Assembly: GCF_009932355.1 (NCBI RefSeq)
Contig: NZ_LEKU01000023.1
Span: 1-64,000 of the forward strand
From: Riemerella anatipestifer_E
GTDB taxonomy: Bacteria > Bacteroidota > Bacteroidia > Flavobacteriales > Weeksellaceae
Reading direction: 5' to 3'
DNA length: 64,000 nucleotides
The notes under the pieces were generated by a model. The model searched no databases, was not told where the DNA came from, and was given only the letters and a program-made list of their open reading frames with translations. Below are positions 7,115 through 14,725 of this stretch, piece by piece. A program made the translations under genes and the position numbers. Every line of letters begins with the position of its first letter. Position 1 is the first letter of the stretch.

Positions 7115-7849
7115 TTAAATACTCTTCGAACCATTTGTATCTATATTGTCTGCTTTTATAATATCTTCTATTAATCCATCTATACCATATCTATCTAACA
7201 TGAGCTTTGCCTCACCTCTATCTCTATAAAAATTAGAATTACTAGGGTCAATTTCAATGGCTTTTGAATAATCTTCAATAGCTCCTTGATAGTCTTTTAA
7301 ATATACCTTTACTTCTCCTCTATTACTGTATGCAAAAGCATTATTAGGTTCAATTTCAATGACTTTTGAGTAATCTTCAATAGCTCCTTGATAGTCTTTT
7401 AAATATACTTTTACTTTTCCTCTATTACTGTATGCAAAGGCATAATTAGGATCAATTTCAATAGCTTTTGAATAATCTTCAATGGCTTCAGAAGCATTTC
7501 CAAGTTTTACTTTACAAATAGCACGCATATCAATTGATAAAACATGTTTGGGTTTAATTTTTAACACATCAGTAAAAATCAATAATGCCTCTCTATAATC
7601 ATCATCATTGGCTAGATACTTATATTTTTTATTTTTTCTATATACAGGATTGGTTTCTATTAAATATAAGTAATCTATATCAGTACTCAAGTTATGCATA
7701 CTATTCATTTTACGAAAAGCTTCATTGAATAAATCAGAAATGCTACCATATAAAATCTTATTTAAGATACTAATTGAATTTTTAACTCTAACTAAGCCAG
7801 TAGAACCATTAGAAATTAATAAGTTTTCTTTTTTATTGTAGTCTATCAT
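7115..7849 (-). CDS. Tetratricopeptide-repeat protein
   Basis: A protein of 244 residues with no signal peptide or membrane segment. The N-terminal 85 residues match nothing I know. From about residue 86 to 225 there are four TPR units of 34 residues, with the repeated signature EAIEDYSKAIEIDPNYAFAY or close variants. TPR domains bind peptides and partner proteins. Two of the repeat units are almost identical in DNA. The next gene downstream is the PLD/J-domain fusion, so this TPR protein may be an adaptor for it, which is only an inference from position. Confidence 0.75.
   Translation of the reverse strand: MIDYNKKENLLISNGSTGLVRVKNSISILNKILYGSISDLFNEAFRKMNSMHNLSTDIDYLYLIETNPVYRKNKKYKYLANDDDYREALLIFTDVLKIKPKHVLSIDMRAICKVKLGNASEAIEDYSKAIEIDPNYAFAYSNRGKVKVYLKDYQGAIEDYSKVIEIEPNNAFAYSNRGEVKVYLKDYQGAIEDYSKAIEIDPSNSNFYRDRGEAKLMLDRYGIDGLIEDIIKADNIDTNGSKSI
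7261..7464 (-). repeat. Near-identical 102-bp tandem repeat within the TPR gene
   Basis: The units 7261-7362 and 7363-7464 differ at only a few positions, and a third, more diverged copy starts at 7465. The 102-base period is exactly one 34-residue TPR unit. This points to recent duplication or to repeat-number variation between strains. Confidence 0.8.
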
Positions 7850-7900
7850 ATGATGGTGGTTTTAAAATGGCTTATAACTATTTAGTAAGGTAATTTGGTT

Positions 7901-8581
7901 TTAGAAATCAAACTCTTGCCCTAAGCTAGGCAAAACGAGTTCTACATTTTTCTCTTTAAAATGGTTTTGTGCTTGGGCATGGTCTATACTAATAGGAGGG
8001 AAGGTATCAAAGTGGCAGCCAATAACCTTAGGGGTTTTAATGAGTTCTGAAGCTGCAAAACTTGCTTTTCTAGCACACATAGTATAATGCCCACCTATAG
8101 GCAAAATAGCTAAATCTATCGTTCCGTATAGAGGCGTTAGGAGTCCCATATCCGAAATCACACCTGTGTCTCCCGCGAGATAAATATTTTTATCATTAAA
8201 TCTAAATACATATCCACAAGGTTCGCCGCCGTAGCTTCCGTCAGGGAAAGAGCTGGTATGAGAAGCGGTTACCATTGTGATTTTTAAATCTTCTATCTTG
8301 GCAGAACCACCTAAGTTGATATCAATATTATGTTGATGATTAAAGTAAGCACAAATTTCGGGCTGACCAATAATAGTGGCGTTGGGGTAGGTGTCTAGCA
8401 CTTCTTGAACATCGGCAATATGGTCGCCGTGAGCGTGAGTGATGAGTAGATAGTCTATTTTTTCTTTGGTAATATCAAAACCCGATTTTTCTTTTTGATA
8501 ATTATAGAAAGGGTCTGAAAGAATATTGATGCCCTTATAAGTAAATAGAAAACAGTTTTGTCCTAGAAATTTTATTTTCAT
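7901..8581 (-). CDS. Metal-dependent hydrolase, metallo-beta-lactamase fold (UPF0173 type)
   Basis: A protein of 226 residues with the metallo-beta-lactamase metal site HAHGDH at residues 49-54, a further His in the strand TASHTSS, an Asp in the motif LAGDTG and a late His in GCHFDTF. This matches the UPF0173/YtkL family of small zinc hydrolases, whose natural substrate is not known. It has normal length. It lies 29 bases after menA on the same strand, so it probably belongs to the menB-menA transcript. No signal peptide is present. Confidence 0.85.
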   Translation of the reverse strand: MKIKFLGQNCFLFTYKGINILSDPFYNYQKEKSGFDITKEKIDYLLITHAHGDHIADVQEVLDTYPNATIIGQPEICAYFNHQHNIDINLGGSAKIEDLKITMVTASHTSSFPDGSYGGEPCGYVFRFNDKNIYLAGDTGVISDMGLLTPLYGTIDLAILPIGGHYTMCARKASFAASELIKTPKVIGCHFDTFPPISIDHAQAQNHFKEKNVELVLPSLGQEFDF

Positions 8582-8610
8582 TGTAGTATTGTTTTGAAAT
8601 TTATTTTGGT

Positions 8611-9537
8611 TTAAAAATAATTAAGTCCTACTGCTAAAAGTATAGACATTACTAGAGTAATGATGCCTACTTGTTTTAAAAACGGGTCTAGCTCTTTGGG
8701 TTCGTTTACTTGCATAATTCTTCGCCTAAGTGCCATCATAGGGAAGAGCAAAATCATCACGATAAAAGCATAGTAATTCCCTCGTTCGTGTAGCTGGTTC
8801 AACATTAAAAAAGCAAGTACCAAAATGAGAGGAAGTTGCATCAGTATCATTTGATAAACCATGGCTTTTCTAAATCCTAGTTTTAGTGCTAGGGTATGTT
8901 TACCAGAGGTTTTATCACTTTCTATATCTCTCATATTATTTAAGTTGAGTACGCTTACACTCATCATTCCCACGGCAGTAGCAGGAAGAAAAATATCCCA
9001 ATCCAAAGATTTAGTAAACAGAAAATAGCTACCAACCACAGAGACTAACCCAAAGAATATAAATACCATTATATCGCCTAGCCCCATATATCCGTAAGGT
9101 TTTTTGCCCACCGTGTAGCCAATAGCCGCAAGGATACACAATACACCTAGCCCGATAAAGAACCAAAATTCTTTAATATACTCTGGAAAAAATGCAATAT
9201 ATAGCAGGACTACACTTGCTAAAAAAGCAAGAACAGCCGTAATGAGTACCGCCATTTTCATTTGCTGGGCTGATATTTTTCCAGAGGCTACCGCTCTAGC
9301 TTCTGCTTGGGTGGAACGATGAGTATCTGTACCTTTTACGCCATCGCCGTAATCATTAGCAAAGTTGGATAAGATTTGGTAGAGTAGGGTTACTAAAAGG
9401 GCGAGGATTAAAATCCAAATATCCCAAGTACCTCCCGTTTCTTTAAGTTTCCATTTAGCCACAAAAGCTCCCGTAATAATTCCGCTTAATGATAACGGAA
9501 GTGTACGCAGTCTTGCGGCTTGTATCCAATGCTTCAT
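8611..9537 (-). CDS. menA: 1,4-dihydroxy-2-naphthoate polyprenyltransferase
   Basis: This integral membrane enzyme attaches the isoprenoid tail to 1,4-dihydroxy-2-naphthoate, giving demethylmenaquinone. The protein of 308 residues has about eight to nine membrane spans. It has both Asp-rich prenyl-diphosphate motifs of the UbiA superfamily: the first is NFANDYGDG at residues 58-66, the second NNMRDIESD at 200-208. The SGKHTLA sequence after the second motif is typical of MenA. It follows menB by 33 bases on the same strand. Menaquinone is the usual quinone in Flavobacteriia. Confidence 0.95.
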   Translation of the reverse strand: MKHWIQAARLRTLPLSLSGIITGAFVAKWKLKETGGTWDIWILILALLVTLLYQILSNFANDYGDGVKGTDTHRSTQAEARAVASGKISAQQMKMAVLITAVLAFLASVVLLYIAFFPEYIKEFWFFIGLGVLCILAAIGYTVGKKPYGYMGLGDIMVFIFFGLVSVVGSYFLFTKSLDWDIFLPATAVGMMSVSVLNLNNMRDIESDKTSGKHTLALKLGFRKAMVYQMILMQLPLILVLAFLMLNQLHERGNYYAFIVMILLFPMMALRRRIMQVNEPKELDPFLKQVGIITLVMSILLAVGLNYF

Positions 9538-9570
9538 TTTATTTTTATTGAAAAGTGATGTTTTTTTATG

Positions 9571-10407
9571 TTAAGAAATCCATTGATTTTCACCAAAGTC
9601 AGGTTTTCTTTTTTCTAAAAAGGCGTTTCGTCCTTCTTTGGCTTCGTCAGTCATATAGGCAAGTCTTGTTGCTTCTCCAGCAAATACTTGTTGTCCTACC
9701 ATACCGTCGTCCGTAAGATTCATCGCAAACTTTAGCATACGGATAGATGTAGGCGATTTCGCTAATATCTCTTGAGCCCATTCGTAAGCCGTATCTTCTA
9801 ACTCTTCGTGAGGTACTACTTTGTTTACCATTCCCATCTCAAAGGCTTCTTGTGCAGAGTAATTTCTGCCTAAAAAGAAAATTTCTCTTGCTTTTTTCTG
9901 CCCTACCATTTTAGCTAAGTAGGCAGAGCCATAGCCTCCATCAAAACTAGTAACATCAGCATCTGTTTGTTTGAAAATAGCGTGTTCTTTACTGGCTAAA
10001 GTTAAATCACAAACCACATGTAGTGAATGTCCTCCACCAACTGCCCAACCTGGAACTACAGCAATTACTACTTTTGGCATAAATCTAATAAGCCTTTGTA
10101 CTTCAAGGATATTAAGCCTGTGTCTACCATCTTCGCCTACATAACCTTGATGACCTCTTGCTTTTTGGTCGCCACCGCTACAGAATGCCCAGCCGCCATC
10201 TTTAGGGCTAGGACCTTCGCCTGATAATAATACCACTCCAATAGATGGGTCTTCGTAAGCGTCATAAAAGGCATCGTAAAGTTCTGATGTTGTTTTTGGA
10301 CGAAAGGCATTACGCACTTCGGGTCTGTTAAAAGCAATTCTAGCAACGCCGTTGCATTTTTTGTAAGTAATGTCTTCGTATTCTTTGGCTGTTTTCCAGT
10401 TTATCAT
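9571..10407 (-). CDS. menB: 1,4-dihydroxy-2-naphthoyl-CoA synthase
   Basis: A crotonase-fold enzyme that closes the second ring of o-succinylbenzoyl-CoA in menaquinone synthesis. The 278 residues show the MenB hallmarks: the long loop with FCSGGDQKARG, the oxyanion segment VVPGWAVGGGHSLH, and the FDGGYGSAYLA segment that distinguishes MenB from other enoyl-CoA hydratases. The length is normal for MenB. It is the first gene of the menB-menA group. Minus-strand TATCTTTA about 15 bases before the start is close to the -7 consensus and may be its promoter. Confidence 0.96.
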   Translation of the reverse strand: MINWKTAKEYEDITYKKCNGVARIAFNRPEVRNAFRPKTTSELYDAFYDAYEDPSIGVVLLSGEGPSPKDGGWAFCSGGDQKARGHQGYVGEDGRHRLNILEVQRLIRFMPKVVIAVVPGWAVGGGHSLHVVCDLTLASKEHAIFKQTDADVTSFDGGYGSAYLAKMVGQKKAREIFFLGRNYSAQEAFEMGMVNKVVPHEELEDTAYEWAQEILAKSPTSIRMLKFAMNLTDDGMVGQQVFAGEATRLAYMTDEAKEGRNAFLEKRKPDFGENQWIS

Positions 10408-10484
10408 TTTCTAAAATTTTCGTAAAGATAATTATTTTAATATTAAATTTTTAAATCCCTAAGTAGGAAAATACTCTAACTAAA

Positions 10485-10511
10485 AATAGACTGCCTAAAA
10501 GACAGTCTATT
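10485..10511 (-). terminator. Terminator of the metal-transport cluster
   Basis: Arms 10485-10493 and 10503-10511 pair perfectly over 9 bases, and on the minus strand a TTTTTA run follows. It lies 26 bases after the VIT-family gene and before menB. Confidence 0.75.
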
Positions 10512-10536
10512 AAATATAATTTTTAATGGAACTTAC

Positions 10537-11265
10537 TTATACATTAACCCCAAATAAATAACCTACTAATGCCGATAATCCCATAGCTAAAGTTCCCCAA
10601 AGTGTGATTCTTAATACGGCTCTTACTACATTAGCACCACCTGTTTTTGCAGAAATAGTTCCTAATATAACAAGGAAAATAATGGTAAATCCGTAAAGGA
10701 AGTACTCCATATTTTCTACAGGAGTAAATAAAGTTACTAGAAGGGGCAATACACCTCCTACGGTAAATGCAGCTCCTGAAGCTAATGCCGCCTGTGTAGG
10801 GTTAGCTTGGCTAATCTCATTGATGCCCAGCTCGTCTCTTATGTGTGCCGCCAAAGCATCAGCTTCTGTTAATTCCTTAGCAACTTGTAAAGCAGTATCT
10901 TTTTTCAGACCTCTTTTTTCATAAATCTGAGCTAAAATTTGAAGTTCTAATTCAGGGTTTTCTTCTAATTCCTTAATTTCTCTAGCAATGTCAGCCTTTT
11001 CGGTATCCGTTTGAGAACTTACAGAAACATATTCTCCCGCTGCCATAGAAAGAGCTCCCGCTACCAGACCTGCCACTGTGGCAAGAACGATAGGTTCTCT
11101 CGTAGTACTTGCAGCTGCAACCCCTATCGCCAAACTGGAAATAGAGATTATACCATCATTAGCACCCAATACGGCTGCTCTTAGCCAGTTACTTCTGTGT
11201 ATGTAATGGCTGTCTAAATAGTTTTCAATAGTTGTCATATTTTTGTTTGTATTATTCTTGTTCAT
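10537..11265 (-). CDS. VIT1/CCC1-family transporter
   Basis: A membrane protein of 242 residues from the VIT/CCC1 family, whose members move Fe(II) or Mn(II) across membranes. The N-terminal region has the family sequence RAAVLGANDGIISISSL, followed by a span with AGALSMAAGEYVSVSSQ, a charged cytoplasmic segment at about 95-145, then three more spans, which gives five in total. There is no ferritin-like extension. The start at 11265 overlaps the end of the preceding start-less frame by 14 bases. A Met ten codons later is an alternative start. It is the last gene of the metal efflux cluster, which suggests removal of excess Fe or Mn. Confidence 0.85.
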   Translation of the reverse strand: MNKNNTNKNMTTIENYLDSHYIHRSNWLRAAVLGANDGIISISSLAIGVAAASTTREPIVLATVAGLVAGALSMAAGEYVSVSSQTDTEKADIAREIKELEENPELELQILAQIYEKRGLKKDTALQVAKELTEADALAAHIRDELGINEISQANPTQAALASGAAFTVGGVLPLLVTLFTPVENMEYFLYGFTIIFLVILGTISAKTGGANVVRAVLRITLWGTLAMGLSALVGYLFGVNV

Positions 11266-11614
11266 TTAATTTATATTTTTTTAGTTCATTTCCTTTATAG
11301 CAGTAAAATTCGTAGCTTGGTTTTTTGTTAAATTTAAAAACTTTTTCCAAATCTATATAATCGTAAGATTTTGATAATCTTTGATATTCTTTAAATAAGT
11401 TAGGAGGAAGTTCATCAGGTGATATAGGGCGTTCTATTTCTAAATCTCCATCTATAGCGTACTCTAGTGTAAAAGCACTTTCTCGCCATTTGAAATGAAT
11501 TTCACTTTTATTGTCATAATTATTTTTTGAGAGTTTAATGTTATCTTGAGCAATGATTTTTTGAGAGGTAGTAAAACAAAACCAGATAAAACCATAGCTC
11601 CATAACCTATTTTC
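11252..11614 (-). pseudogene. Conserved-looking reading frame without a start codon
   Basis: Between the TauE and VIT genes the minus strand has an open frame of 120 codons with no ATG, GTG or TTG in its first 90 codons. It ends in TAA at 11252-11254. Its last 80 or so codons look like real protein: it contains EYAIDGDLEIERP, then SPDELPPNLFKEYQR, and ends in KKYKLNEQE. The N-terminal part overlaps the TauE C-terminus in another frame. The end overlaps the VIT start by 14 bases, as in translationally coupled genes. It may be a gene that lost its start by mutation, one reached by frameshift, or one with an unusual start. I do not recognise the family. Confidence 0.4.
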
Positions 11615-12291
11615 TTAAAAATAAATTCACTTAAATAGGGAAGTACAAATTTAACAGTGTAGGAAGAGATGATAGCCGAAATAGCGATTACCACACCCAA
11701 CCAAATTGCTGTACTAGAATATAACCCTAATAGAATATAGATGATGATTTTAATAAGATGTAAAAAAATTTCATTTGCTGCTCTAGTTGCTACAATTTCC
11801 TCTTTACTTAATCCGTATTTTAGATAAAAACGATTAAATAACAGTCCTATAGCTCCTGTAATACCAGATACAAAACCTGCTAAAAAACCTATAATGCCTA
11901 GTATGTATTTAGGGTAAGGTTTTTCGTCTTGTTTTTGCTGTTTTCCTGATTTGAATAGCTGGGGTAGGTTTGCTATAAGAAACAAAGCTACCACCAGTTG
12001 TAAATAAACAGGATTGATATACTTTATGAAAAATGCCCCCAAAAAGACAGCAGGAATAGAAAAGGGTACAAACCAAAAAAATATTTTCCAACTAATATGT
12101 TTTTTGAATACCACAATCCTAGAAGCAGAGCTGGTAAAAGTTCCTATCGTTAATGAAAAAGGAACTACAGATGAAGGTAATAGCAAATTGAGTATCGGGA
12201 TAAGTATAAGGCTAGCCCCGCCACCACAAATCGCACTAACCCAAAATGCTAATATAGTTCCTATAAACAGTAATGAAATTTTTAGTAACAT
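11464..12291 (-). CDS. TauE/SafE-family membrane permease
   Basis: A protein of 275 residues with about eight membrane spans and two related halves, as in the TauE/SafE family of anion exporters (sulfite, sulfonates). The family motif appears early as WVSAICGGGASLILIP and again mid-protein as GFVSGITGAIGLLF. The family usually ends near the sequence GAMVLSGFVLL; here about 30 further residues follow, which overlap the start-less frame downstream. The start lies 21 bases after the adaptor gene of the RND pump. Its substrate is unknown. Confidence 0.85.
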   Translation of the reverse strand: MLLKISLLFIGTILAFWVSAICGGGASLILIPILNLLLPSSVVPFSLTIGTFTSSASRIVVFKKHISWKIFFWFVPFSIPAVFLGAFFIKYINPVYLQLVVALFLIANLPQLFKSGKQQKQDEKPYPKYILGIIGFLAGFVSGITGAIGLLFNRFYLKYGLSKEEIVATRAANEIFLHLIKIIIYILLGLYSSTAIWLGVVIAISAIISSYTVKFVLPYLSEFIFKKIGYGAMVLSGFVLLPLKKSLLKITLNSQKIIMTIKVKFISNGEKVLLH

Positions 12292-12312
12292 TTATTTTCC
12301 TACTATTCTTTT

Positions 12313-13449
12313 TTATTCTTCTACATTTTTAAGTCCCATAAGGAGGTTATAAGCTCCTTTAGTAACAAATTTCTTATTCATAAGTTTGGTTAAATCTCCT
12401 GAAATTTCGGTATAACCATTTTCTGAATTTCCTATAGTAACAGGTACCATTCTAAATGTCTTTGGCTTTATTTCTTCAAAGATATACTGCTTTCCTTCCC
12501 AAGTAAGCACGACATCATCTGGTACAGATAAACTGTTTTGAGCATTAGCTTCTACATCAGCATTCATGAAAGAACCTGGAACCAAATCTGGCTGTCCACC
12601 AACAAAATGGCAATGAACAGGAACGCTTCTATCCGAATCAAAATTTTTACCAATTAAAATAATAGAGGCAGTGTATTTTTTATCTGGGTTTTGATTGGCG
12701 TATGCATACACTTTCTGACCTATTTTAAGGTGCGATAAATCCTTCTCAAAAGCTTTTAATATAAGATGAGTATCCTGAGTGTTTACTATTTCAAATAATT
12801 TATCCACAGGAGAAACATACTGTCCTATATTTACATTTACCCTTGTGATGTATCCTGATATTGGTGCTCTTAATGCCACACTTCTTTGGATAGATTGAGG
12901 TGTGATTTTATCAGGGTTTACTCCTAAAATTCTAAGTCTTTCTGCTAAAGCGTTGATAGAAATATTTTGATTTTTAGCTTCTGTGTGAGCCATTTGCATC
13001 GCCTTATCACTACTTGCTTGGCTTTGGTTAAGGTCTTTTTGACGCTGATAGTCTTTCTCCGCATACCCAAAATTAGATTTTGCCAATAAATAATCCTGCT
13101 GAAGCTGAACTAAATTAGGGTCTTCTAATATCGCTAAAACGTCACCTTTATTTACAAAATTCCCAGGCATAAACTTCGCAGACTTTACATAACCTCCACT
13201 AGGTGAAGATACGCTAGCCATACCTTGTGGCGGAACATCTATATTACCATTAAGGGTAATTTTAGAAGAAATTTCCTGTTCTGATAATAAAGTGGTTTGT
13301 ATCCCAACGCTTTTCATCTGTGCATCGGTAAGGGTAATTTCGTTCTGATTGGCAGAAACCTCAAATGCAGGTTCTTCCGTAGTGTTTTCTTTTTTAGAGC
13401 AAGATAAAACGATGCTCCCTATGCTAAGTATTATTATAATTTTTTTCAT
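12313..13449 (-). CDS. RND efflux periplasmic adaptor (CzcB/CusB type), lipoprotein
   Basis: A membrane fusion protein of 378 residues that bridges the inner-membrane pump and the outer-membrane channel. The signal sequence ends in the lipobox VLSC with Cys17. The mature part shows an N-terminal barrel strand, a biotinyl-lipoyl half motif (GGYVKSAKFMPGNFVNKGD), an alpha-helical hairpin at about 115-175 and the second lipoyl half (ALRAPISGYITRVNVNIGQY). This domain order is normal for HlyD_D23-type adaptors. It lies 5 bases after the outer membrane factor gene. No His-rich metal tail is present. Confidence 0.92.
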   Translation of the reverse strand: MKKIIIILSIGSIVLSCSKKENTTEEPAFEVSANQNEITLTDAQMKSVGIQTTLLSEQEISSKITLNGNIDVPPQGMASVSSPSGGYVKSAKFMPGNFVNKGDVLAILEDPNLVQLQQDYLLAKSNFGYAEKDYQRQKDLNQSQASSDKAMQMAHTEAKNQNISINALAERLRILGVNPDKITPQSIQRSVALRAPISGYITRVNVNIGQYVSPVDKLFEIVNTQDTHLILKAFEKDLSHLKIGQKVYAYANQNPDKKYTASIILIGKNFDSDRSVPVHCHFVGGQPDLVPGSFMNADVEANAQNSLSVPDDVVLTWEGKQYIFEEIKPKTFRMVPVTIGNSENGYTEISGDLTKLMNKKFVTKGAYNLLMGLKNVEE

Positions 13450-13454
13450 GAGAT

Positions 13455-14690
13455 TTAATATTGAGAGTTATCTAATAAGGCATTGATTTCTATAGCTCTA
13501 TCATTAATTTCCTTTAACTTATCTATATACATATTTTGTATATCTAATGCTTGATTCATTAACAAACTCCACTCTAGGTAGTTAATCTGCCCTTCATATA
13601 ATTGGCGATTAGCTGTTTTAATGATAGTTTCAGAATTTTCTAGCCCTTTAGATTGGTAGTAGTTAATTTCGTCTTTTAACTTATTGTAAGCGTTACTTAG
13701 TTCTACATACTGTCTTTTTAGATTGTTAAGACCTAGTTTCCATTGGTTTTCTGCTATTTCCTGATTGATTTTTTGTCCAGAAATAATAGATTTTTGAGCC
13801 GAATTAAAAATAGGGATAGACACCCCAACTACCACCGAGTGGAAGCGAGTAGAGTGGTCATAAAGCAAGTTATCAGCACCCATACCATACATCGTCATAG
13901 TATTGTAACCAATATTGAAAGAGGGAAGGAGTTTAGACTTTTCTGTAGCAAGTCTAGCCATTTCCACATTTTTTTGTTGGTTCATAATTTCCAAAACTCT
14001 ATTGTTTTGTAGTTGGGGTTCTTCTGATAAGTTGGCAACACTCATCATAGATAGAGTTTGAGAATCATTAGTATATACTTGCCCATCATTGATTAAAAAA
14101 CTTAGCTGTTTTTGAGCTATTTCTCTATCTCTTTTTATGTTGTTTACTTGTATTTCCGCTTGTGCCTTAAAGTTTTCCGCTGTGGTTTTTTCTAAAATAT
14201 TAGATTCTCCTTTCTGTAACCTTAGATTAGCTCTGCTAAAATACTGTTGATAAATCTGTTCTATCTTTTTCAGTAGAGCTTCTTTTTCATCTAAATAGCA
14301 CAACTGGTTATAGATTAGACTGATTTCTCTTTTTAACTGCCACTTTTCTAATGAAGAAAGCATTACGCTGGTTTTCCATTCTTCTAGTAGAAGTTGTTTT
14401 TGTTTTTGATAAACCCCAGGAAGTCTAAATCCTTGAGAGATAGAAAATCTATTATCCTTATACGATGAGTTGATTTGCCCATATTCTCCTGATACATTCA
14501 AAGGGTCTATTGTCAAAAAAGACTTCTTTATTTTTTCTTGATATTTTGATTTTAACTCTGCATTTTTGAGAGTCAAGTTGTGCTCTAAAGCTTTTTGGTA
14601 AGCTTCGTCTAAGCTAATCTTAACTTGTGCATTGGCAATACCACCAAAAAACACAGAAGATAACAATACGAATTTTATATTTAGTTTCAT
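13455..14690 (-). CDS. TolC-family outer membrane factor (CzcC type)
   Basis: A protein of 411 residues with a cleavable signal peptide (about residues 1-21, ending ANA) and two long helical repeats of the outer membrane efflux protein family, with the typical segment SLDEAYQKALEHNLTLK at the mature N-terminus. It should form a trimeric channel in the outer membrane for the RND pump encoded just upstream (34-base gap). The order pump, channel, adaptor is common for heavy-metal RND systems in Flavobacteriia. Confidence 0.9.
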   Translation of the reverse strand: MKLNIKFVLLSSVFFGGIANAQVKISLDEAYQKALEHNLTLKNAELKSKYQEKIKKSFLTIDPLNVSGEYGQINSSYKDNRFSISQGFRLPGVYQKQKQLLLEEWKTSVMLSSLEKWQLKREISLIYNQLCYLDEKEALLKKIEQIYQQYFSRANLRLQKGESNILEKTTAENFKAQAEIQVNNIKRDREIAQKQLSFLINDGQVYTNDSQTLSMMSVANLSEEPQLQNNRVLEIMNQQKNVEMARLATEKSKLLPSFNIGYNTMTMYGMGADNLLYDHSTRFHSVVVGVSIPIFNSAQKSIISGQKINQEIAENQWKLGLNNLKRQYVELSNAYNKLKDEINYYQSKGLENSETIIKTANRQLYEGQINYLEWSLLMNQALDIQNMYIDKLKEINDRAIEINALLDNSQY

Positions 14691-14725
14691 TGTTCTCTGT
14701 TTATTATAAAGTTAATACAGTTGGG

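Noticed and set aside
7261..7500. Regular repeats of about 100 bp that could suggest a CRISPR-like array
   Set aside because: The period is 102 bases, the repeats are inside an open frame and encode TPR units.
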